From Methanoculleus frigidifontis (GTDB taxonomy: Archaea; Halobacteriota; Methanomicrobia; Methanomicrobiales; Methanoculleaceae): a stretch of DNA of 49,907 bases. The stretch lies in NCBI RefSeq assembly GCF_030464345.1, contig NZ_VCYH01000013.1, forward strand, positions 1 to 49,907. The letters run 5' to 3'. The position numbers were made by a program, and so were the translations under genes. Positions 35,327 to 44,683 of the stretch are shown here, piece by piece. Below the pieces are notes generated by a model. The model saw only the letters and a program-made list of their open reading frames with translations, had not been told where the DNA came from and did no database searches. Numbering within the stretch: the first letter of the stretch is position 1; each line of letters starts with the position of its first letter.

Positions 35327-36409
35327 ATGTCCCTGCGCGAACAGAAACTCCGGAACCTGACATCGGCGGGCAGATACGACGTCTGCTCCCCGGGCGAGTG
35401 CATGCAGTACCTCACCGAAGCGCCCTGCATCACGTATGCCCCGCGCCGCGGCGGCTGCGGCCGGATGCTCCGGGTGCTGATGCACGGGGACTGCGCCTAC
35501 GACTGCGCCTACTGCCCTATCCGGGTGGCACGCGAGGGGTTCTCGTTTACGCCGGCCGAACTTGCGGAGACGTTCCTCCGCCTGCACCGCGAAGGGATGG
35601 CGGACGGGCTTTTTCTGAGCTCAGGGATTGCCCGGGACGTGGATACGGTGATGCACGACATCGTGGAGACCGGCGAGCGTCTCCGGCGGGCCGGGTATGC
35701 CGGCTACCTGCACCTGAAGGTGCTGCCGGGCGCCGCCAGGTCCGACATCCGCGACGCCGCCCGGGTGGCGGACCGGATCAGCATCAACATCGAGGCACCC
35801 TCGGCGGATCGGCTCGGCAGCGTCGCCGGCGTGAAGGACTACCGGATCGACATCAAAAAGCGCCAGGACTGGGTGGCCGAGGCCATGCCGGACCGCCACA
35901 CGACGCAGCTCGTCGTCGGGGTCGCCGACGAGACCGACCGGGAGATCTTTGCCTGCGTGCAGGAGCAGTACCGGCGGGTCAGGCCGACGCGGATCTACTA
36001 CTCGGCCTTCCGGGCGCTTGCAGGAACGCCGCTTGCCGACCAGCCCGACACACCGGCATGGCGGGCACACCGGTGGTACCAGCTTGACCACCTCCTCCGG
36101 GAATACCGGATCGATCCGGGTGAACTCGACCGGATCTTCGATGCGGCGGGCAGCCTCGCCAACCGCGACCCGAAGGTGATCCTCGCGGAGGGGATGGGGG
36201 TCGTGGACGTCAACACCGCGTCGCGGTACGACCTTCTGCGGGTGCCGGGGATCGGGCCGGCCGGCGCCGACCGGATCCTGCGGGAGCGAAAGACACGGCA
36301 CTTCGAAAGTCTCCGCGACTTAAAAGCGATCGGCATCCGGACGCGGTGGGCGGCAGGCTACCTCGCCTTCCCGCGGGAGCGGACGGTGCAGACCCTTCTA
36401 CCGGTCTGA
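35327..36409 (+). CDS. Radical SAM protein with C-terminal helix-hairpin-helix (putative DNA modification/repair)
   Basis: A 360-residue radical SAM protein. The cluster motif is CAYDCAYC (Cys56, Cys60, Cys63), preceded by extra cysteines in YDVCSPGECMQYL and GGCGRML. From about residue 285 a helix-hairpin-helix region reads VVDVNTASRYDLLRVPGIGPAGADRIL, a DNA-binding fold. The family is widely annotated as putative DNA modification/repair radical SAM protein, but its reaction is not known. The ATG at 35327 was chosen for the GGAGGTA eight bases upstream; the frame is open back to 35192 but that stretch overlaps the ablA promoter. It is divergent from ablA. Confidence 0.88.
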   Translation: MSLREQKLRNLTSAGRYDVCSPGECMQYLTEAPCITYAPRRGGCGRMLRVLMHGDCAYDCAYCPIRVAREGFSFTPAELAETFLRLHREGMADGLFLSSGIARDVDTVMHDIVETGERLRRAGYAGYLHLKVLPGAARSDIRDAARVADRISINIEAPSADRLGSVAGVKDYRIDIKKRQDWVAEAMPDRHTTQLVVGVADETDREIFACVQEQYRRVRPTRIYYSAFRALAGTPLADQPDTPAWRAHRWYQLDHLLREYRIDPGELDRIFDAAGSLANRDPKVILAEGMGVVDVNTASRYDLLRVPGIGPAGADRILRERKTRHFESLRDLKAIGIRTRWAAGYLAFPRERTVQTLLPV

Positions 36410-36439
36410 CTATTTAACCCGGGGAGGCGAAGGATCTCT

Positions 36440-37048
36440 ATGCAGATCATCGATGTGACCAGGCCCCTTGCGCCCGGCATGCCCGCCATACCCGGCGTGA
36501 CGCAGCCGGTCTTCCGGCAGCGGGATACCGGGCAGTACCGTATCAGCGACGTCCTCCTCTCCACCCACGGCGGCACCCATATCGACGCCCCGGCGCACTA
36601 CCTGGAAGGCGGAGCGGTCGTCGACGCCCTTCCCCTCGACCACCTCGTCGGCCCCTGCCGGGTGCTCGACCTCGGCGGGGTCGCGGGCGCGATCACGTCC
36701 GAAGACCTGGAGGGGCGGCTATGCGGCGCCCGCCGCCTTCTCCTGAAGACCGGGTACGCCATGGCCGACCCCTTCAGCCCCGATTTTGCGCACCTCGACA
36801 CCGACGCCGCCCGGCTCCTCGTCCGGGAGGGTGTTGCCTGCGTCGGGATCGACACCCCGTCGATCGAGGCCATCCCGTGCGACGGGGCGGTGCACCGCGC
36901 GCTCCTGGGGAGCGGCTGCGCTATCATCGAGATGCTCGACCTTGCAGCGGCGGCGGAGGGGGAGTACACCCTGCTCGCCCTGCCGCTCCCGCTCGCCGGC
37001 CTCGACGGGTCGCCGGCGCGGGTGGTGCTCTGCAGGGAAGAGGAGTGA
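36440..37048 (+). CDS. Cyclase-family metal hydrolase, second copy
   Basis: A 202-residue member of the cyclase / kynurenine-formamidase family. It starts MQIIDVTRPLAPGMPAIPG and carries the metal site HGGTHIDAPAHYL at about residues 47-59, later VGIDTPSIEAIPCDG and HRALLGSGCAIIEML. It is shorter than the copy at 10739-11398 and only distantly similar, so they probably have different substrates. A TATA-like TATTTAA lies about 27 bases upstream and GGGGAGG precedes the ATG. It converges with the next gene (four bases between stops). Confidence 0.82.
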   Translation: MQIIDVTRPLAPGMPAIPGVTQPVFRQRDTGQYRISDVLLSTHGGTHIDAPAHYLEGGAVVDALPLDHLVGPCRVLDLGGVAGAITSEDLEGRLCGARRLLLKTGYAMADPFSPDFAHLDTDAARLLVREGVACVGIDTPSIEAIPCDGAVHRALLGSGCAIIEMLDLAAAAEGEYTLLALPLPLAGLDGSPARVVLCREEE

Positions 37049-37052
37049 GGCC

Positions 37053-38366
37053 TTACTCCCGTGTGCCGTAGTAGCGGAAGAGGAGCCCGGTCGCCGCCCG
37101 GATGTCCGCACCTTGCGTCCGCGCTTCGCCGAGGTAGGTGTTGTAGACCTCGTCGGTGACGAGCCGCATCTGCGGCCGGAACATATCGGCGTGCATCATC
37201 AGGTCGAAGCAGCGTGCTTCGCTCTCGGTCAGGTGCAGCGGCCGGTACTCGCCGGTATGCGGCACAAACGCCGGGTTCTTCTCCCGGGGCGTCGTGAGCA
37301 CCAGGTCGGCGAGCGGTGTCCTCGGGATGGGCTCGGCGCTGCTCACGAAGACGTCGTCGAGGCAGAGGGACGCGATCAGGTCTTTCGTCTTTTCGTAGTC
37401 TTTTTCGGTCTCGCCGGGGTAGCCGACGATGAAACTTCCTGCAACTTTCAGCCCGTGCTCCCGGCACGCGGCGACCGCGTCCTCCACCTGCCGCACCTTC
37501 GCGCCCTTCCCCATCAGCCGCAGAACCCGGTCGCTCCCGGACTCGACCCCGAAGAAGACCCAGCCAATGGTGTACCGCCGGATCGCCTCGAGCACCTCAT
37601 CGGTGATGCAGTCGACCCGGATGTCCGGCGACGAGATGTTCCGCGGCCCCATCACCTCGGCCATCCGGGCGAGGAGCTCGACGAACGCCCCGGCGTTGAC
37701 GGTGCCGTCGCGGGAGGCGTAGAGCGAGCCCGTGCCGCCGCTGACCGAGAGGCGGGTCGCCCCCATCTCCTTGAAGGCCTTCACCTCGGCGATGACGTCG
37801 TCGAGGCTGCGGCTCCGGATCGTGCGGCCGAAGAACCGGGGCACCTGGCAGAAGGTGCAGCCCCCGATGCAGCCCCGGTGCGTCTCGATGTAGGCGCTCG
37901 CTCCGCGGATGCTCTGGCTTCCGATATCGGGCGGGATGAGTGGGAGCGGCCGGTCAAGCGATGCCGGGGGCGCCGGATCGGTCACGACCACCGTATCGTC
38001 GTCACGGTATGCGATCCCGGGGAGCCCCGGCGAGACGCCCTCGTCGACGAGGCGGAGGATCGTCTCTTCCCCCTCGCCGACCACGACCGCGTCGGGCGCA
38101 AGCTCGCCGATCACCATCTCCGGCGCCGCAGAGACCGGCCCGCCAACGTAGACGACGCCGCCCGATGCCCGGTGCGTCCGCACGAGATCGCGGATAGCCG
38201 GATCGAGGAGATGCTGCGTCGAGAAGAGGCTGAGCAGCAGAACCTCGCCCGCGGACGCCTCCGCCGCCCTGCTGATGGCCACCTCGTGGCCTGCAGCACG
38301 GAGGACGCCGCCGATCAGCATGGCACCGTAGGTGTAGATGCCCGGGGAGACGATTCCAATATGCAT
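37053..38366 (-). CDS. Cobalamin-type radical SAM protein (archaeal)
   Basis: A 437-residue protein with an N-terminal B12-binding-like Rossmann domain (starting MHIGIVSPGIYTYGAMLIGG, with VVYVGGPVSAAPE) and a radical SAM core with HRGCIGGCTFCQVPRFFGR as the CxxxCxxC cluster site. SGGTGSLY, GVESGSDRVL and SFIVGYPGETEKDYE follow as standard core strands. It belongs to the archaeal B12-binding/radical SAM families related to methanogen methyltransferases. A role in methylating methyl-coenzyme M reductase is conceivable because relatives do so, but I cannot assign it to that subfamily. It is not clearly in an operon. Confidence 0.82.
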   Translation of the reverse strand: MHIGIVSPGIYTYGAMLIGGVLRAAGHEVAISRAAEASAGEVLLLSLFSTQHLLDPAIRDLVRTHRASGGVVYVGGPVSAAPEMVIGELAPDAVVVGEGEETILRLVDEGVSPGLPGIAYRDDDTVVVTDPAPPASLDRPLPLIPPDIGSQSIRGASAYIETHRGCIGGCTFCQVPRFFGRTIRSRSLDDVIAEVKAFKEMGATRLSVSGGTGSLYASRDGTVNAGAFVELLARMAEVMGPRNISSPDIRVDCITDEVLEAIRRYTIGWVFFGVESGSDRVLRLMGKGAKVRQVEDAVAACREHGLKVAGSFIVGYPGETEKDYEKTKDLIASLCLDDVFVSSAEPIPRTPLADLVLTTPREKNPAFVPHTGEYRPLHLTESEARCFDLMMHADMFRPQMRLVTDEVYNTYLGEARTQGADIRAATGLLFRYYGTRE

Positions 38367-38415
38367 GATAGATATCAGCGGGTCAAGGTATACAAAGGGT
38401 AACCATCCGGCGGCG

Positions 38416-39093
38416 TCACCGCGGAGAGAGCCCCCGCAGCCGCCGCACCTCGTCGATGCTGTGGCAGCCCCGATCGGCCCGCTCGATCAGCCGTTTCTGG
38501 TAGCCGAGGATGTCGGCGATGAGCGGTTCGGGATGCCGCGTCAGTGCCTCCTCCGCCGTCGTGCGGGCGTCACGGAGTTTCCCGGCACGCCGCAGGAGGT
38601 CGACCAGGATGGCATCGTCGCCGCCGTCCTGCGTCGCAAGCAGGTCGCCCTCGCGCCGGGCCTGCTTCATGAGCGCGGCGGCACGCTTCCGGCAGAGCCG
38701 GGCGGCGACGTCGTTTTCCTGATCGTCACAGACCCAGGCCGCGTGAATGCACGCCCATGCAGCCCGGCCGCGCTTTCCGGCATCCTCCTGGATGAGCGAC
38801 CAGCAGAGGAACGTATTCGCCAGGTCCGGGAAGGTGCGGTTCCCGAGCTGCTCCCGGTAGCGGGGGAGCCGGACGGTCTCGGCCGCACCCGGGACCCGCT
38901 TCCCGACGTCGGGAGCGGCGTAGCCGCAGGCCGGGCAGCGCTGCACCCAGGCGTAGATCGTCGACCGGAGGGGGTCGGACGGCCGGGTATCGAGGTCGCG
39001 GGAACCGACCGCGCCGGCCTGCCCCGGATGTGAGAAGCGGCACTGCTCTCCGCAGACTGCACAGAAGGTCTTGAGGTATTGCTGCCGGTGCAT
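38416..39093 (-). CDS. DUF2225-like zinc-ribbon protein
   Basis: A 225-residue protein with two cysteine pairs near the N-terminus, CAVCGEQC (Cys11, Cys14, Cys18) and CPACGY (Cys53, Cys56), a zinc-ribbon layout. The remainder is alpha-helical with TPR-like character (TFLCWSLIQEDAGKRGRAAWACIHAAW, DLLRRAGKLRDARTTAEEAL). This resembles DUF2225 proteins, whose function is unknown. A TATA-like TATATTC lies about 27 bases ahead of the ATG on the - strand, suggesting a near-leaderless transcript. Neighbours give no functional clue. Confidence 0.65.
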   Translation of the reverse strand: MHRQQYLKTFCAVCGEQCRFSHPGQAGAVGSRDLDTRPSDPLRSTIYAWVQRCPACGYAAPDVGKRVPGAAETVRLPRYREQLGNRTFPDLANTFLCWSLIQEDAGKRGRAAWACIHAAWVCDDQENDVAARLCRKRAAALMKQARREGDLLATQDGGDDAILVDLLRRAGKLRDARTTAEEALTRHPEPLIADILGYQKRLIERADRGCHSIDEVRRLRGLSPR

Positions 39094-39264
39094 TGATCAG
39101 GGCTGCATAGCCCGATCCAGAATATAATCTTTTCCCGGACAGCAAAATCCGCGGCAATGCGGCACCGGTTCGGGGTAAAAGCAAAGGTAACGGCATCTTG
39201 CGGGAAGGCAGCGGCGGAGCCGGATCGTTTTCGCACGTTTGTGCGGTCTATGAAAGTTCTGCTT

Positions 39265-40347
39265 TCATCCGCCGGTCTGCTGGAGATCCGCCACGCGGCG
39301 GGCGTAGGCGGTCGTCGCCCAGGCAAGCAGCCCTGTCGCCAGCAGGACGATGCCGAGCATCACCCAGTGAGCCGCCCCTGCGGTATCCACCGAAAGCCGG
39401 ACGATCAGGTTGAGCGGATTGTAGGGCACCGCCATGGCGAAGAGGACGACCACCACCAGCGCTGTCGAGAAGACGAACTGTGCACTGGTGCGCTCCCGGT
39501 AATGGAGCGCCACGAGCGTCCCGAGGAGGATCAGCCCAAGGCCGCCCGCCGCGACGTGGAGGAGGATCTCGGGTGCGTGGTCGATGGCGATCCCGTTCGC
39601 CGCCAGCAGGACGAGCCAGATCCCCGCCTGCAGGGGTATCAGCACCTCGCAGACCAGGATCTTGCCCCAGATCATCTCCAGGAAGGTGACCGGCGTCGAA
39701 AGGAGGGTCTCGAGCGTCTGGCGCTGGTACTCCTCGGTGATGAGATCGATGATCAGCGCCGCCGAGATGATCGCCGGCATGAAGACGAGCAGCGGGATTA
39801 GGAGGCCGTACACGAACTCGAAGAAGTCGGTCCCGCCGATCCCCTCCGGGAAGTTCAGCCGGACCGGGAACGACTCCAGCCGATCGGAGCGGACCTCGCG
39901 GAGCTCCGCCTCGTAGCCGAGGAGAACGTCCTTCATCTTCACGTTGATGAGGCTCGACTGCAGGTCGTTCTGCAGGAGGTAGAGCGTGAGCTTGACCGGC
40001 TCGGCAGCATCCGGCGGCGTATCGGGAGCGTAGACGACCGCCGCGAGTTTCCGCTCCTTCAGGGCGGCGACGCCCTCGGCAAGGTCGACGCGGTAGAGCC
40101 GGAGGTCGTCCCGTTTTGCAAACTCCGCCACAAGGGGCGAGTCCTCCCCGGCGTAGCCGACGGCGTACTCGACCGTCGAGTAGCCGGCCATCGTCTCGGG
40201 GTCGTACATGCTGGCAAGCCCGACCAGCAGGAACGACGAGAACATGGCGATGAAGAGCTGCAGCAGCACGGCAAAGAGGATCGTCTTCTCCGCATACAGC
40301 CCGGAGAACTCTTTTCTGGCAATGATGCCGATATTCCGTCCGTTCAT
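39265..40347 (-). CDS. ABC-2 type exporter permease
   Basis: A 360-residue ABC-2 type permease. One helix near the N-terminus (about residues 21-45) is followed by a large extracytoplasmic domain (about 50-180), then five helices. The block LITEEYQRQTLETLLSTPVTFLEMIWGKIL before the third helix is the coupling region typical of NatB/YhaP-like exporters. It overlaps the other permease by four bases (ATGA) and would pair with it and the ATPase across the divergent promoter. The substrate is unknown. Confidence 0.85.
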   Translation of the reverse strand: MNGRNIGIIARKEFSGLYAEKTILFAVLLQLFIAMFSSFLLVGLASMYDPETMAGYSTVEYAVGYAGEDSPLVAEFAKRDDLRLYRVDLAEGVAALKERKLAAVVYAPDTPPDAAEPVKLTLYLLQNDLQSSLINVKMKDVLLGYEAELREVRSDRLESFPVRLNFPEGIGGTDFFEFVYGLLIPLLVFMPAIISAALIIDLITEEYQRQTLETLLSTPVTFLEMIWGKILVCEVLIPLQAGIWLVLLAANGIAIDHAPEILLHVAAGGLGLILLGTLVALHYRERTSAQFVFSTALVVVVLFAMAVPYNPLNLIVRLSVDTAGAAHWVMLGIVLLATGLLAWATTAYARRVADLQQTGG

Positions 40348-42146
40348 AGAAGGCCTCCCATGAAGTAGAGGTTATATGCGGCGTGCACCATCGTCGCGGT
40401 CAGGAGCCCGACGCCCCAGAAGCGGCTGCCCCCGATCTTCAGGTAGAGGGCAACGATCAGCACCCCGGCGAAGTGGAGGAGGAGCGGCATCCAGAGCACC
40501 TGGAGCGAGAGGAAGAGGATCTCGCCGAAGACCGACTCGGTGATCTGTGAGAGCGTCGCGAGCAGCAGAACCTTCTCACCGACGAGGAATCCGAGCGCGA
40601 TCAGGAGCGCACCGGCCACAAGATTTTTGACCGTCAGGAAGCCCGGCCGGCTCCGGACGAGGGCATAGAGCCCTATCGACTTGGCGAACTCCTCGATGAA
40701 CGCCGACGCCCCGATGAGCAGGATCAGGGAGAGGGGCATCGGCATGTTGAAGAAGAGGACGAGGCACATCATCTGCACCATGAAGACGAACGGCACCGAG
40801 AAGGCGGCAAGGAGACCGAGGGAGAGGAGCGGGCGGCTCGCGGAGATGCCGCTTGCCACAAACTCCATCAGCCGCGGCAGCAGGCGTTCCTGCGAAAAGA
40901 GCCGTTCTTCGGTGAAGTTCGTCACCCCCGCGTAGAAGAGGACGAGGCTGGTTGCGAAGAAGAGGGAGGTCGAGTAGAGGTACTCGGCGGCGGTGAACCC
41001 GTCGCCCTGCAGCTGCAGCACGACCAGGGTGAGCGGGGAGATGATGCTGACGATGTGGACATTCGCAAAGACCGTCGGGAAGAAGAGGTATGAGGTGACC
41101 AGGGTCGAGAAGAAGATCGAGAGGAAACTGAGCTCCTTGAAGCTGCGTGCCGCCATCCCGATGATCAGGGCGCTTGCCATGAAGAAAAGGATCACCGGAA
41201 AGAGCGGGAGGAGGATCAGCAGCGACGCACCGTTCATCAGGGTGATGACGGCGGCGATCAGCAGCATGATAGCGAGGTACGGCAGGGATTTGCCGAGCAG
41301 GATCGCCCCCGGCCGGACGGGCGTCGAGAGGAGGGCCTCGCCGACGCGGCCGAGCCGCTCGTTCATGATGCTCATCATGAAGAACTGGGCGGTGAAGTAG
41401 AGCGGGAAGATGAAGACGAAGATGAGGATGATCGAGTCGAAGGGGAGCGGCGGCGAGAGCTGCGACGGGGTCTTGAAGGTCTCCATCCCGGTATCGGCGG
41501 TGAGGATATCGGTGTAGCGGGTGAAAGGGGTATCCGCGGTATCGGTCGCCAGGTGCCGGCGGAGATCGTCGGGCGAGAACGCGACGGCGGACGAGGGGGG
41601 CGTCATCGCCGCCACCGGGCCTTCGGGCACCGGAGGCGATGCTGACCGCGGGGGAGCCCCGACCTGCCGGCCGCTCTCTGTGGCCGCGAAGTCGAGTTCG
41701 CTCTGGACGTATTCCATATTGATCCAGAGCGGGTAGGCGGCGAAGAGGTCGGGCTGGCCGGTCGCCACCCATGAGACGTAGCCGGAATAGTCGCGCTCCA
41801 GCGCCTTGAGCGCGGACCGCCCCTTCCCGTCGTCGGCGGCGTAGACCTCGCCGCCGATCACGATGACGTCATAGGCGTAGCGGTTCTGCCAGAGGCCGGG
41901 GGCAGAGTCCTGGAAGACCGTGAACCGGTCGTCGCCGGCGACGATCCGGGCGACGTCCGGATCGTCGACGCCGAGCCGGTACATCCCGTCCTGGAGATGG
42001 ATCCCCTGCTCTGCGGCAAACCCGGTCACCAGGACGAGCAGGATCAGAAGCCCGACCGCCAGGGGCAGCACGTTCCTGCCCATGGAAGTCATCGACTTCT
42101 TCAGCTCCCATACGGCTATTGTCAGGACGGAGGAAAGGTGACTCAT
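40344..42146 (-). CDS. ABC-2 permease fused to a PrsW-like intramembrane protease domain
   Basis: A 600-residue membrane protein in two parts. Residues 1 to about 410 are an ABC-2 permease: helix, large external domain, then helices with MMSIMNERLGRVGEALLSTPVRPGAILLGKSL as coupling block. Residues about 430-600 are a second helical bundle with AFIEEFAKSIGLYAL (EExxK near residue 485), GFLVGEK (about 522), LLLHFAG (about 557) and MVHAAYN (about 587). These match the Glu-Glu, second Glu and His motifs of PrsW / CPBP-type intramembrane proteases. The joined frame is continuous. It suggests an exporter that processes its substrate or partner in the membrane (inference). It starts at ATG 42146, divergent from the ATPase gene, and is followed by the second permease with a four-base overlap. 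Confidence 0.82.
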   Translation of the reverse strand: MSHLSSVLTIAVWELKKSMTSMGRNVLPLAVGLLILLVLVTGFAAEQGIHLQDGMYRLGVDDPDVARIVAGDDRFTVFQDSAPGLWQNRYAYDVIVIGGEVYAADDGKGRSALKALERDYSGYVSWVATGQPDLFAAYPLWINMEYVQSELDFAATESGRQVGAPPRSASPPVPEGPVAAMTPPSSAVAFSPDDLRRHLATDTADTPFTRYTDILTADTGMETFKTPSQLSPPLPFDSIILIFVFIFPLYFTAQFFMMSIMNERLGRVGEALLSTPVRPGAILLGKSLPYLAIMLLIAAVITLMNGASLLILLPLFPVILFFMASALIIGMAARSFKELSFLSIFFSTLVTSYLFFPTVFANVHIVSIISPLTLVVLQLQGDGFTAAEYLYSTSLFFATSLVLFYAGVTNFTEERLFSQERLLPRLMEFVASGISASRPLLSLGLLAAFSVPFVFMVQMMCLVLFFNMPMPLSLILLIGASAFIEEFAKSIGLYALVRSRPGFLTVKNLVAGALLIALGFLVGEKVLLLATLSQITESVFGEILFLSLQVLWMPLLLHFAGVLIVALYLKIGGSRFWGVGLLTATMVHAAYNLYFMGGLL

Positions 42147-42227
42147 GATTATCCCGCTCGGCTCCAGAGGAGTGATGTCTGTTTACAGTAATCTATATTA
42201 TGCATTTGGTAAAAAAGGGGTGATACG

Positions 42228-43115
42228 ATGATACGCGCTCGCGACCTGGTCAAGTACTACAACGACTTCCCCGCCCTCGACGGCATCTCCTTCGACCTTG
42301 AGGACGGCGCCATCCTCGGGATCATCGGCCACAACGGCGCCGGGAAGACCACGCTTCTCAAGATCCTGGCGGGCCTGATCCGCCCGACCTCCGGGACGCT
42401 TACCGTCGACGGCATCGACGTGGTCCGCCGGCCGATCGACCTGAAGCGGCAGCTCGGCTACCTCCCCGAAGAGTCCCGCCTCTACGAGACGATGACCGTT
42501 GACGCCTACCTCTCCTTCTTCGGCGAGATCTACGGCATGGATGCGGCGGCCATCCGGAGGCGGCGGGACGAACTCCTCGACTCGCTCGCCCTCGACGCAG
42601 AGGGCAAGAAGCTCGGGGAGCTCTCGAAGGGGATGAAGCGCAAAGTCGCGATAGCGCGGTCGCTGATCCACGACCCGGCGCTCCTCATCTACGACGAGCC
42701 GACCTCCGGGCTCGACCCCATGACCTCCCGGTTCGTCATCGACTATATCAGAGACCTGCGCTCGCAGGGCAAGACGGTCCTCTTCTCGGGCCACAACCTC
42801 TACCAGGTCGAGGAGGTCTGCGACGCCGTGATGATCCTGCGGCGGGGAAAGACCGTCGCCTCGGGCAGCATGCACGACCTGCGCGAGATGTTCGGTTCGA
42901 TCACCTACCAGATCCACTTCATCGTCCCGGACGGCGCACCCTTTACGACCGAGGTCGCGCACACCGAGCACGACGGGCTGTACCTGGCGACGGCACGGAC
43001 GGTCGAGGAGCTGAACCGGATCACCGCCACGCTCACCGCCGAAGGCGCCGCGATCGAGCGGATCGAGTCGCAGTACCCGACGCTCGAAGAGATGCTGGTG
43101 AAGATCGGGAAGTAA
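42228..43115 (+). CDS. ABC transporter ATP-binding protein
   Basis: A 295-residue ATPase with Walker A GHNGAGKTT (about residues 36-44), the Q-loop region GYLPEESRLYE, signature LSKGMKRKVAIAR, Walker B LLIYDEPTSGLD and switch His in FSGHNLYQVEEV. The C-terminal 70 residues form the extra domain common in exporters of the CcmA/NatA type. It is transcribed divergently from the two permeases across an 81-base region with TATA-like sequences at 42190-42197, so all three genes probably serve one exporter. Ribosome binding site GGGGTGAT lies five bases before the ATG. Confidence 0.93.
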   Translation: MIRARDLVKYYNDFPALDGISFDLEDGAILGIIGHNGAGKTTLLKILAGLIRPTSGTLTVDGIDVVRRPIDLKRQLGYLPEESRLYETMTVDAYLSFFGEIYGMDAAAIRRRRDELLDSLALDAEGKKLGELSKGMKRKVAIARSLIHDPALLIYDEPTSGLDPMTSRFVIDYIRDLRSQGKTVLFSGHNLYQVEEVCDAVMILRRGKTVASGSMHDLREMFGSITYQIHFIVPDGAPFTTEVAHTEHDGLYLATARTVEELNRITATLTAEGAAIERIESQYPTLEEMLVKIGK

Positions 43116-43137
43116 AACGCAAATATGGGCGGTTCAA

Positions 43138-43803
43138 GTGAAAGAGGAGTATTTCACCCCCGAAACGATCGATGCCATTGCCGGAGAGATGCTCGGGGGC
43201 GTCATCCACCTCCGGAACCGCCATCCCGTCCGATGCACCCCTGAGCGCTCGGCACTGCTCGTCATCGACATGCAGCGCTACTTCCTGGATGAGGGATCGC
43301 ATGCATACGTCCCGGGCAGCCGCGCGATCCTGCCGAAGATTCGCGCCCTGATCGACGGGTTCGCCCGCGCAGGCGGGCAGGTGATCTTCACGCGGCACGT
43401 CAACACGCCCGCGGACGCCGGCAGCATGGCCGTCTGGTGGAGAGGGATGATCACCGATGAGGCCGGTGCGGCAGACCTCGCGCCCGGCCTCGACCGCCGG
43501 GAGTTCCCGGTCGTGGTGAAGTCGCAGTACGATGCATTCTACGGAACGAGCCTCGAGGCGATGCTCCGCGACTCCGGCGTCGAGCAGGTTGCGGTCGCCG
43601 GCGTCATGACCCACCTCTGCTGCGAGACGACCGCACGGTCCGCGTTCGTGCGGGGGTTCTCCGTCCTCTTTCCCGTCGACGGGACGGCTACGTATACGGC
43701 GGAACTGCACCGGGCGTCGCTCTGCACCCTCGCACACGGATTTGCGGTTCCCCTGCTCGTCTCCGAACTTCTGGAGCTGGTGCATGAAGCAGGCACGGGA
43801 TAG
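43138..43803 (+). CDS. Isochorismatase-family cysteine hydrolase
   Basis: A 221-residue cysteine hydrolase. The catalytic triad is visible as Asp in ALLVIDMQRYF, Lys in VVVKSQYDAFYG and Cys in MTHLCCETTARSA. The family includes isochorismatases, nicotinamidases and carbamoyl hydrolases; the exact substrate is not clear. The start is GTG at 43138, 22 bases after the ATPase stop, with only GGGCGG as a weak ribosome binding site. It leads a coupled three-gene operon, overlapping the next gene by 20 bases. Confidence 0.87.
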   Translation: MKEEYFTPETIDAIAGEMLGGVIHLRNRHPVRCTPERSALLVIDMQRYFLDEGSHAYVPGSRAILPKIRALIDGFARAGGQVIFTRHVNTPADAGSMAVWWRGMITDEAGAADLAPGLDRREFPVVVKSQYDAFYGTSLEAMLRDSGVEQVAVAGVMTHLCCETTARSAFVRGFSVLFPVDGTATYTAELHRASLCTLAHGFAVPLLVSELLELVHEAGTG

Positions 43804-44683
43804 TGAGCGGGTGGCCGTCATCGGGGCCGGCCCCGCCGGGATCGCGGCCGCGGTCCAGCTGCAGCGATCCGGCCATCGTCCGCTCGTCTTCGAGAAAGGA
43901 ACGCCCGGCGGCCTGATCCGCGAGGCGAACAACGTCGAGAACTACCCCGGGTTTCCGGACGGAATACCCGGCTTTGCACTCGCCGATCGCCTGGCGAGCC
44001 ACCTGGAACGGCTCGGCGTCCGCCTCGTCATGGGCGAAGTTCTCCGGCTCGATTATACGGGCGCGGAGTTTGTGATCGAGACGGCGGGAGACGTCTACCG
44101 GGCATCGAACGTCATCGTAGCGCCGGGGACGAAGCCGCGGCGATGGGAGGGCGCGGACGTCTCTCGGGATGCAGAACACCGGATCGTCTCGGGCATCATT
44201 CCGCTCCGGGATCTGCGCGAAAGCACCGTCGCCGTCCTCGGCGGAGGAGACGCTGCGTTCGACTACGCCCTGCACCTCTCCCGCGCAAACGACGTCGTGA
44301 TCGTCAACCGGAGCAGACGGACACGGTGCCTCCCGCTGCTCCGTGAACGTGCGCGGGCTTGTGCACGCATCACCTGCCTGGACGATACCCGGATCGAAGC
44401 GGTAACGCGCGGGGGCAGGGGACTCGTCCTCCGGTGCAGGACGGGGGAATATATCCGGGACTGTGAAGCCGACTACCTTCTCACCGCCATCGGCAGGGAA
44501 CCGGCTCTCGACTTTATGAGTGAAGACCTGAAATATAATCTGGACGCGCTGCGGGCGGAGAGACGGATATGGATCGTCGGAGACGCGACGGCCGGCGTCT
44601 TCCGGCAGACCGCCGTCGCCGCGGGAACGGGGATGAGAGCCGCAATGGAACTTGACCGAAGGCTGAGAGGTGACAGGGAATGA
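43784..44683 (+). CDS. FAD/NAD(P)-binding oxidoreductase, thioredoxin reductase-like
   Basis: A 299-residue flavoprotein with the FAD motif VAVIGAGPAGIAAAVQL (about residue 10), GTPGGLIREANNVENYPGFPDGI as in thioredoxin reductases, the NAD(P) motif VAVLGGGDAAFDYAL (about 148) and the FAD-binding IWIVGDATAG near the end. The redox CxxC of thioredoxin reductases, normally just ahead of the second glycine motif, is absent, so it is not a dithiol reductase and may pass electrons to another partner. The neighbouring radical SAM enzyme, which needs a reductant, is an attractive candidate (inference). The ATG at 43784 overlaps the hydrolase end; the radical SAM gene overlaps its stop (ATGA). Confidence 0.85.
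   Translation: MKQARDSERVAVIGAGPAGIAAAVQLQRSGHRPLVFEKGTPGGLIREANNVENYPGFPDGIPGFALADRLASHLERLGVRLVMGEVLRLDYTGAEFVIETAGDVYRASNVIVAPGTKPRRWEGADVSRDAEHRIVSGIIPLRDLRESTVAVLGGGDAAFDYALHLSRANDVVIVNRSRRTRCLPLLRERARACARITCLDDTRIEAVTRGGRGLVLRCRTGEYIRDCEADYLLTAIGREPALDFMSEDLKYNLDALRAERRIWIVGDATAGVFRQTAVAAGTGMRAAMELDRRLRGDRE

Noticed and set aside
36786-38402. 538-codon open frame on the + strand
   Set aside because: It is the antisense shadow of the radical SAM gene at 37053-38366, which has all its motifs.
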